A stretch of 16,770 bases of DNA, taken from assembly GCA_034696485.1 (NCBI GenBank), contig JAQIWT010000649.1, positions 1 through 16,770 of the forward strand. Direction: 5' to 3'. This document shows, in pieces, positions 10,095-16,770 of this stretch (the stretch's first letter is position 1; every line of letters starts with the position of its first letter). The notes under the pieces were generated by a model that had not been told where the DNA came from, did not search any database, and worked only from the letters and a program-made list of their open reading frames with translations. Position numbers and translations under genes: made by a program. This DNA is from Isohypsibius dastychi. Taxonomy: Eukaryota > Tardigrada > Eutardigrada > Parachela > Isohypsibiidae.

Positions 10095-11420
10095 TATCCG
10101 TATTCTTCGTCCCACTGCTTTTCCAAACCCAAAGCGCTTTGCGCAAGCGTACTGAGGTGAAAACGTTCATCAACAGGATTTCCGCTCTCAGATTCAGCAT
10201 CCATGTCCTCGTCCATCTCAACTGGGGATAAAGAGTGACCATTTCCGTCAAGCGGCACACCGGCGTTCTCCAGGATTTCCGCTACCACATCTCTTGCACG
10301 TTTAACAGGAGGAAGGTAATCCTGGAGGAAAAAGAGGCTGGAAAAATGATTCCCGACGTAGGCGATGTCGTCGTAGCGGATAACATTGCTGCCCTTCCGC
10401 TGACAGTGTTGGTACGCTTCTTTTGCAAATTCCTGGATAAAACATTCCATCGCAACTGAAATAGCTCGGACTGAGGGGTGGCTGATCCTAACATCATGAG
10501 CGCCGGTCAAATAATGCATAATCCGCCGTATAGTTTTTGGAGGGAAGTGGATGGCTTCTGAAGCTTGGCTTGATTTTGCCGGTCGTTTTGGTTCAACAGG
10601 ATATTCCGGTCGGGCATCCATTTCCGGTCGAATGACAAGCTGCGGTTTTAATGGTCCAGGAATACTTTTGGCAAATAATGAAATACTTTTAGGAAAACGA
10701 GCTCTTCCACTGGTCCGGCTTTTCACTGAATTCACAATTGATGTCGAAGTACCTGAAACAAGAAAAATCAGATAATAATCACCGAAAAGAGTTCGTTGCT
10801 AATCAGTGATACAATAATACTTTTCCAGAACAGCCGTCGAGAAATTAATTAAACTGCCGCGTTCTTGCTGGAAAATGATCTACTAAAAGATTTCAACTTG
10901 ATTGCAAAGCGAAATAATCTGCGGTTCCAATTTCTGCTTAATTCCGACCGGAAAGACCCCAGTTTTAAAAACGCACAATTCCAAAAAAGTCGCAAATATA
11001 GAATTTCTCACTTTTTCGGTCAGCGTCTTCAAATGGATAGTTGATCACAAGTTTCGGCGGCAGCCCATCATCGAGATCATCAACCATTCCATCCAGCTTT
11101 TCATCGCTAAGCAAATTTAATGAACCACTTTCTGCCGGAACAACTGCCGATGATGACGAATCTTTGCCAAATTCCGACTTGCTCAAAAAGCCATCTGAGA
11201 GCAATTCCTCCTCGTCAGCACTTCCGTTTCCGTCATCATCTTCCGAATTTTCCGGTCCCGCTTCATCCGTTTCAGAACTGCTATCGTCGTCTACCAGATC
11301 AGCTTCATTCGAAACCAGATTACCAATCGCATCATTGTCGTTTCCAGACATTCCTGACTCCTGATCAACACTGATTTCGTGAAGATTATCAGGAGCAACT
11401 TCGTCGCCACTTGCATCCAT
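10094..11420 (-). CDS. NF-YC/CHRAC1/POLE4-like histone-fold protein with acidic N-terminus
   Basis: Two exons, 11420-11012 and 10752-10094, joined in phase 1 (GTGAG donor, TTTCAG acceptor), give 355 residues. Residues 1-135 are strongly acidic and Ser-rich (runs such as DDDSSSETDE and SEDDDGNG). Residues 137-203 are a basic, Pro-rich linker. Residues about 204-285 form a histone fold of the H2A/NF-YC type: FPPKTIRRIM, then a helix with AMECFIQEFAKEAYQHCQRKG, then IRYDDIAYVG and LQDYLPPVKRA. The spacing resembles CHRAC1 (chromatin accessibility complex, pairing with POLE3) and POLE4. These bind DNA with a partner in the nucleus. Those family members are only about 120-130 residues, so the N-terminal half is an addition. 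DRAP1 is an alternative, since it also begins its fold with FPP. The start is the first in-frame ATG, with G at -3 and +4. Fold confidence is high, exact orthology low. Confidence 0.75.
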
Positions 11421-12058
11421 TCCACACAAGCAGTCACAAGCGACCAATCGGATAACTTTTGGTGGAGAACAAACGATAAAATAAAACGATCGCTCAGAGA
11501 CGTCAGATATGGCCAATCCAATTTACATGCGTGTATTCAGCCTGTGTTTTCCCAGTTCAAACACAGCTTTCAACCGAGATCAGCGACGGTGTCTGTTCAC
11601 GGCCAGAAAGCAATCGAATTCGATTTGTCGACCGCGGAAGAAAGCAAGATCATGCGAAGTCGAATGAAAGAAATTGAAAAGCCACACAAACTTCGATGAT
11701 TTTCGCTTTTCCCAACACGAGAACCGCTACGCTTCCAGACCGGCAAACACCCGCAACCGCTTCGCTTTACTTTGTGTTAGCCAGTTTTCCGGCTTCTCAA
11801 ATAAGCCGCTCAAGGAGAACTAAACGAAAGTACCATCTTCGAAAACAAGTTCAGTTTAATGCATCGTGGACCTCAAGTCAAACAAGAAAGCGAATCTAGG
11901 CCGGATCAGTCAAAACAAAAATTCAACTCTTAACAGAGAAATCCAAACAAGAACAAAGGGCGCGACGCTACTGTAATGAAAGTGACATAAAACAAGTGAA
12001 GCTGAAACCAGGGTAATTCTACCAGGAGAATAACAGACAACAACAACGGTCTTAAATC
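11421..12058. other. 638-nt intergenic region, no supported gene
   Basis: This separates the histone-fold start from the Argonaute stop and must hold the Argonaute 3' UTR and the histone-fold promoter. The largest open frame is on the plus strand, 11379-11699 (106 codons). It overlaps the first 42 nt of the histone-fold CDS in antisense. I do not recognise its product and would not call it a gene. No repeat or RNA gene is visible. Confidence 0.6.
11855..11860 (-). terminator. Possible ATTAAA polyadenylation signal of the Argonaute gene
   Basis: ATTAAA, the commonest variant signal, lies on the minus strand about 200 nt after the Argonaute stop codon. I found no AATAAA on the minus strand between the stop and the next gene. 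Motif evidence only. Confidence 0.3.
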
Positions 12059-15000
12059 TCAAATGTAATTCAAACGACGAGCGTTTCGCAAAGTTGCGTG
12101 AGCGCGAATTCCCGACGAGATTCTTTGCTGCAGATTCACATCCATCGGTGGTGGCGGTCCAGCCGCTCCACCACGTCCGCGACCTCCTCTTCCACGAGGT
12201 CCTCCACGAGCGCCTCCACGCGCACCGCCTCGTCCACCACGTCCTCCACCAACGCTCCCATAACCAGCGCTGTAAAACTAAATTATTTCACACAAAAACA
12301 TGAAAGCAAAACTCCACGTAAACGAAATTCCACGCAAAATCAAAATAACAAATTTAGCTAAATTCTTCCATAAAACACATACTCTCGCATGATTCCATCC
12401 GCGATAATCGCACATCGAGCAGCGGCCAGATTCGCATAGTACAAAGGAGCCGGAATCGACACTCCCATGGTGCATCGCTGATAGATGTAACACAAACTCA
12501 ATGTCAAGGCCTGAACATCATCAGCGCTCGTTTCCAGATCGTCATTCTGCAGAATGTGATAACGAATCGGACGAGAAGTTCCCTGAAAAAAAAACGGCGC
12601 CAAAATATAAAATTCAAACGTTGCACGAAATAATTCCTTAAACACACCAGAGCTCCTCGATGAGAAGCTAAGTAGAAATCGTCGCCGAATGGATCCACAA
12701 TATCCGTATCCACCACCAAACCAGCTGGAATATTCTCGCGCTGGTAAGCTGGCTCGCCCATAGGGTTCCTGATTGGAGCGCGGAAAAAGCGAGTCCGGTG
12801 CATCTTGTTGACCACCACAAAGACAAGATCAGTTTTGGCATTCAGCTCCTCGAAGGCACGACGGATACATTTCAAATCATTTTCTTGAAGCTGAAAAACA
12901 TAATCGATCAAAATCAATGACGGAAATTTTCAAAATGATGAAATTCGTCAACTTTACCTCCGCTTCATGGGTGCGCGTGACACCATCGCTGAAAAAAAGA
13001 AAATGCTAATCGAAACATCAGATAAAAATGCTCAAAAATTAAAAAACCGTCAACTCTCACCGGATGTGATTCAGAATCCCAAATTCTTCAATACAAAAAC
13101 TCACCGATAAACAATCAATACGTCCGGGAACTGGTTTGTGTTCTTCTTATATGCTTCAAGCATAATCTTGATGTTCTTCGTAATATTTGTCAGGATCGCT
13201 TCGTGAGATCCTGTGTAAAAGCAGATCATGAAAAGCAATTCCTTTAAATCGAATTTTTAAATTTTCGAAATTTTAATTTCTCACCTGTGACCTGAACTTC
13301 CGTAATCCAATTCTTGAAAGAATCGTCGACGCTTCCAACGAAAGCCGCATAAGACGGCTTGGTTTCCGCACTCTTCGTTCGTCCATGACTCAACGAGATG
13401 CCCAAAACCATGAAGAACCGATTCAACATAGCGAGACGACCCAGATGGCCCTCAGTCAACACGTTGTTGATTCCTAGCGAGAAATATTCAAAAACAAAAA
13501 AAATCCAAACAAATGAAGACTCATACCACCATTCTTGACATTGACCTTGTACAAGATGTTGTCAATACATCCACGCGGATTTTTCTGGATGGTCTGATTC
13601 AGAAGACCTTGGCTGGGAATACCATGGACGTGATCCATGGCCATCTTGAAGTCCGAGTATTGACTGTCCATTCCTCCGTCAAAAACTGCGAAGACCATCG
13701 CCGGATTGTATTTCTGAACGACCCTTTCGAACTGCTTGCCGAAGGACTCTTCTCTGGCCGACCGGAAGTTTTCGACCTGGGCCATGGCACCGATTCTTAT
13801 ACCTCGTCGTCCGGCTTCCTTGCAAAGGTCCTGGAAAAAATTACGAACCAAGCTGTCTCCGATGCATGGTTGGTCGTGATTTCGTCCAGGAAGAAGGACC
13901 ACGACAAAGGTACCGACTGTAATAAGAGAAATGTTTGTTTAAATCTCACAACTGAACTGCAAAACAGGCATACTAGCAGGGGCCTCGTGGAACAAATGCT
14001 GTGGTCCCATATTCCAAGTGCCGGTGACAGGCTTCACGGCGACCTACAAAAACAAAGTGAATTCTTGCAAAAAGCATAAATGTGAATAAAAAATACATGA
14101 TCACAGAATCGCAGATACGAAATTCAAATACGATCACAAAAAGAAAAAACAATTCACCAACCTCGTTGTTATCCCGATCGCGATAGGCGATTTCTGGGAG
14201 CTGAAGCTGTCGAGCCACAAGCGGAATGAATTCAGAGGCGATTTCCATCCCGACTGCTCGCAGAAGTGGATGATTTCTAACGCCGGTAATTTTCATAAAA
14301 TCCGCAATTGTAGAGATTCGGACATCCGGTGTGGCGCTGACAACTCGAATGAACTGCGCCTGAATAAAAACTATATTGAACTCGACTTCCGGTAAGAGCA
14401 AAAACAAATATACAGTACCTGTTCTTGTTTAGTCAAAGGCTTCAAGTAGCGCTGACCGGGTTGCAGAAAACAAAATTCAACTGGAACTTTGAAAATAACT
14501 CCACCCAACATGATCTCAGCGATCAGCAGATTTGGATAATGGCAAGGATGTCCTCCCGCACGGTAAGTGTCAGCAACTGTTGGTGGAGCAACTCCATCGA
14601 CGAACGCTTCGCTCGCCGCATACTTTTTGAAACCTTTAATGATTCCGTCGCTTTGAGTCTCACCGTCAGGAGTCATGAACTCCACAAGACGACCTCGGAA
14701 GATGGGATTGAGATTCATGTGCTCCATATCCCGAAGTTTGGCATCTTTTGGAGCGTTCTGGAAATCCAAGACACGGAAAATCAACCGATGGAGATGCTCG
14801 TCTTTGAAGAACACCGAGTGCGTCAAGTCCGCATTCAGAACCAGTCCAGCACGAGCAACTCGGAAAGCAGCGGTGAATCCTGGCCTGCAAAAACCATCCA
14901 AGTCAAAAAATAGCTTACAATACTGAATTAGAAACAAAATAAACTCTTTAACAGCAGCAGTTCTTAGCAAAACGATTCGAACATTATCAATATTTTTATT

Positions 15001-16268
15001 AGAGAGACTGAACTCCTTCTGCTCCAAAACTTACCAAATCGCGCGCCACTGGCCGACATCATTTCTGAAGAACTGGGAGTTAATGTTGGCATATACTTTG
15101 TCGCCCATAGAAACGACTGTGGAATTCGGGTTCGACTGCCGAGCGAAGGTGGTATCTTGGAGAGCTTCCCGCAGAAGAAGATTCAAAGCTTGGATCCGAG
15201 CAATAGTTCCACGGACTTCATCAGCGCTTGGACGGGGTGTTGGCATGAAATCGTGGGCTTCCAGACGCAATTCTAAATAAAACAAACATCCATCGAATGC
15301 CGAATTTGAGGAGAATATTCTATTAACTACGAGAACACATACCTTTTGTATAGGTCATCCTGACCATGTAGTTTCTGGTGGCAAAAGTCCCATCGGCGCG
15401 ACGGATCTGCTCAGGTAAGACTTCCTGGATAGTCTCTTTGATTCTCATTCCCGGCATGTTGGTGTTTACAAATACAAGGGTTTTCTCGTCGTCGTACGCA
15501 TAGAGAAGTTCCGGAATATTGTATCGTCTCTTTAAAATATCGACCAAAGCTGTGACCAGCAAGCGATTTTCATCCTTCCGGATCTTGTGGTCGTCCGGCG
15601 CGTTTTCCAGAATGACTACCAGATCCATGAAATACAAGGTAGTTGGAACCGCTGTAAGGACAAACGAGATTCAGAATTCACATAACAAAAAGAAACTTGA
15701 TATAAAGCGAGGAAGGCTGAAGCAACCGGAAGTGAAGAAAATCAAATTCTTACGTGGCGTCACGTGAAACGCGTTTACGATGACCGGATATTCCGTTCCT
15801 TCGTTGCCTATTCCTCGACGCTGCTGATAATTCAACATGAAAGCTGGGTCCGTTGACTGCGAACCCTCGCCAGCCAGCTGTTCAGCTGGGAACCCCTGAT
15901 GGCTGAAACAAAACAAAATCGTCAGATCGGAATCCCAAGAGCAGGAAATTTGCTGAATGAAACTGTTTCAAAAATGCCTGTCACATACAGCTACATTCAA
16001 TTCAACCTAAAGACGACGGAAAACGAAAGATGAACAGTCCACTACTTCCGGGTTTCACAAGAAAGACCACGAGGATTTTCAATTTCCTGGCTTCCGCGCA
16101 CGCCATGTAGCATAAATATTCAGGTAAAAAACATACTGTATCCTCGACATATTCCCAGAGACAAAATTGGACCAAAACAACACAGTTTAAAAACAAAAAA
16201 CGAAAGATATCTGGAGGCACAGGAAGTTCAGCGTAGCTCAGCACTCACCTCATTGCCGAGGAAGACAT
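12059..16268 (-). CDS. AGO-clade Argonaute with degenerate slicer site and C-terminal RGG segment
   Basis: Small-RNA-guided silencing protein. Fourteen exons: 16268-16249, 15902-15754, 15651-15343, 15272-15035, 14884-14419, 14359-14162, 14043-13974, 13916-13527, 13473-13285, 13210-13105, 12988-12958, 12890-12648, 12582-12383, 12269-12059. They sum to 940 codons with all phases consistent (939 residues; human AGO2 859). The N domain is about 36-190, PAZ about 265-395 (ending VPVEFCFLQPGQRYLKPLT), MID about 480-614 and PIWI 615-939. The 5'-phosphate pocket is kept: Y570 and K574 in YSDFK, Q586, K607, K611. By alignment with the AGO2 tetrad D597/E637/D669/H807, this protein has S640 (GISLSH), E680, D713 (YRDGVT) and N854 (YYANL), so slicing is predicted lost. 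PAZ and MID motifs are AGO type, not PIWI type. An RGG segment replaces the usual loop before the C-terminus. The start is uncertain: MSSSAM is the shortest supported choice, and the frame stays open upstream to about 16577. Confidence 0.93.
12167..12250 (-). repeat. RGG/RG-rich segment (residues 877-904) of the Argonaute
   Basis: Twenty-eight residues made of Gly and Arg with a few Ala and Pro hold eight RG dipeptides, six of them RGG. They are followed by AAGPPPP and a basic tail ending RRLNYI. The coding DNA is an imperfect GGN-CGN repeat and clearly richer in G+C than its surroundings. RG motifs are known targets for arginine methylation and Tudor or RNA binding. In Argonautes they usually sit at the N-terminus. 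Confidence 0.9.
12958..12988 (-). other. 31-nt microexon encoding the retained catalytic Asp
   Basis: A TTTTTTTCAG acceptor and GGTAAAG donor bound 31 nt. They encode the last base of Arg712 and then DGVTRTHEAE (713-722), matching the AGO motif YRDGVS. Entry is phase 2 and exit phase 0, so skipping shifts the frame and truncates PIWI. The match to the family motif makes the exon secure. Confidence 0.92.
15903..16248 (-). other. First intron of the Argonaute gene (346 nt)
   Basis: It runs from a consensus GGTGAGT donor to a TTTGTTTCAG acceptor and joins in phase 2. An 80-codon open frame inside (16002-16244) has no recognisable motif and reads as intron. No RNA gene or repeat is seen. Confidence 0.65.
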
Positions 16269-16638
16269 TTGCAAAATCAAGATTGGCCGCACAAAAAACA
16301 GAGCAAAGCAAAGCAATGCGAGGTTAGGAAGAGAAACAGCAGGAGTGAAATCTTTCTGGAGGACGTTGCTGAAATCGCACGCGAGTGAGCTGCTTCGAGA
16401 TGAAAATCTTGTCCCGTTCAATTCCCCTGTTGAGTTTCCATTGTACACAATTCCATTAAGCCGGCAGTTGTAACTGGTTGGCCACTGAACACGGTATCTT
16501 ACTATCTTGTATCTTCCATTCCCGTGCATTTCATCAGAGCCAGACTCCATTCGAAATGGAGTTGTTGGACCGTCCAAGTGGAAGCTGGAAATGACGTAAT
16601 TTTCTCTTTCTCTGGTCGATGGCCGCGTGTCAACTCAC
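16269..16638 (-). other. Argonaute 5' leader or N-terminal extension, unresolved
   Basis: The frame of the first supported Argonaute exon stays open upstream to about 16577. It has in-frame ATGs (for example MESGSDEM near 16550) and a hydrophobic stretch just before MSSSAM. No Argonaute motif is visible, so it may be 5' UTR, an intron, or a real extension. ATTTCCAG near 16590 and GATTTCAG near 16370 could act as acceptors, but both give a phase that does not join 16681-16639 in frame. Confidence 0.4.
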
Positions 16639-16681
16639 CTTCACCGTTGACCTTCATTCCCTCAATGGTCGCCATTTGCAT
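16639..16681 (-). other. Candidate upstream first exon (MQMATIEGMKVNGE) with consensus donor
   Basis: ATG at 16681 opens 14 codons and ends at a perfect GGTGAGT donor in phase 1. Three ATGs lie in frame within it. It does not join the Argonaute exon at 15902 in phase. The weak acceptor CTCAACAG near 16430 would connect it in frame to the open stretch above MSSSAM. It could be an alternative N-terminus, a uORF-bearing leader, or part of another transcript. Confidence 0.35.
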
Positions 16682-16756
16682 TTACTAGTACAGTACGATC
16701 AAAGACGACTATTTCCGCCCACCCCAATATATGGAAAATGACTTCCATTGCCGCCC
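16674..16756. promoter_or_regulatory. Candidate Argonaute promoter: octamer, YY1-like site and two GC boxes
   Basis: The minus strand carries a perfect octamer ATGCAAAT (16681-16674) running into AAATGGCGACC, which resembles the YY1 core at many housekeeping gene starts. Two GGGCGG boxes lie at 16720-16715 and 16756-16751. A CCAAT is on the plus strand at 16723-16727. The clustering supports a promoter ending near 16680, possibly shared with a divergent gene outside the window. Motif evidence only. Confidence 0.35.
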
Positions 16757-16770
16757 GCTGGGCAAAGTGG

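Noticed and set aside
10094-10752. Assignment to DRAP1 or a SAGA SUPT7L-type subunit
   Set aside because: The fold begins FPP as in DRAP1, but the third-helix spacing and the LQDYLPP segment fit CHRAC1 better. This is not decisive.
11041-11364. Ser/Pro-rich plus-strand frame
   Set aside because: It is the antisense of the acidic Asp/Glu/Ser tract, whose codons read as Ser-rich on the other strand.
11421-11516. N-terminal extension of the histone-fold protein to 11516
   Set aside because: The extension has no ATG (it opens with TTG) and lacks the acidic composition. The first in-frame ATG is at 11420 with a good context.
13513-14079. 188-codon plus-strand open frame
   Set aside because: Antisense to the MID-domain exons of the Argonaute and crossing their introns; a shadow frame.
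14425-14913. 162-codon plus-strand open frame
   Set aside because: Antisense to the PAZ exon of the Argonaute, with no motif of its own.
12059-16268. PIWI-clade identity for the Argonaute
   Set aside because: The PAZ end (VPVEFC...GQRYLKPLT) and the MID pocket follow the AGO pattern. RG motifs are C-terminal, not N-terminal as in PIWI proteins.
1-16770. An operon-like or functional link among the three genes
   Set aside because: They share a strand, but the gaps of 364 and 638 nt with separate promoter or poly(A) motifs give no evidence of co-transcription.
1-16770. tRNA, rRNA, CRISPR or transposon remnants
   Set aside because: Reading both strands showed no cloverleaf, spaced repeat array, terminal inverted repeats or transposase-like frame.

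Overview
The window is a compact stretch of an animal nuclear genome. Three protein-coding genes lie in the same direction, all on the minus strand. Introns are mostly 52-70 nt with GT-AG borders, and the genes are separated by only a few hundred bases. TOR is much closer to vertebrate mTOR than the divergent nematode TOR is, and the Argonaute is of the AGO clade with a degenerate active site. A small-genome protostome, for example a tardigrade or a similar ecdysozoan, would fit. That placement is a guess and was not tested by any search.

Region 9-9729 is a complete TOR kinase gene. I resolved it into 30 coding exons whose phases all agree, giving a 2,489-residue product. It runs HEAT repeats, FAT, FRB, PI3K-like kinase, FATC, and ends in the canonical terminal residues. 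Three of its introns are multiples of three with no stop codon, so a plain ORF scan reads through them. One sits just before the ATP-binding lysine.

Region 9730-10093 is the TOR upstream region. It holds a CCAAT box, a small upstream ORF, and two copies of a 9-bp direct repeat flanking a palindrome. Region 10094-11420 is a two-exon gene for a 355-residue protein: a long acidic N-terminal half, a basic proline-rich linker, and an NF-YC/CHRAC1/POLE4-type histone fold. Its stop codon touches an AATAAA signal. Region 11421-12058 has no convincing gene.

Region 12059-16268 is a 14-exon Argonaute gene of 939 residues with N, PAZ, MID and PIWI domains. The 5'-phosphate pocket is intact, but two of the four slicer residues are replaced. 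The remaining catalytic Asp is encoded in a 31-nt microexon. An RGG-rich segment with eight RG dipeptides sits in the loop just before the C-terminus. The sequence upstream of the first supported coding exon, up to 16770, contains a possible separate first exon with an octamer-like and YY1-like start region and two GC boxes.

The three genes act in different processes: growth and nutrient signalling, chromatin or replication, and small-RNA silencing. Nothing shows that they form one system. The most unusual biology is in the Argonaute. I see no tRNA, rRNA, CRISPR array or mobile element.
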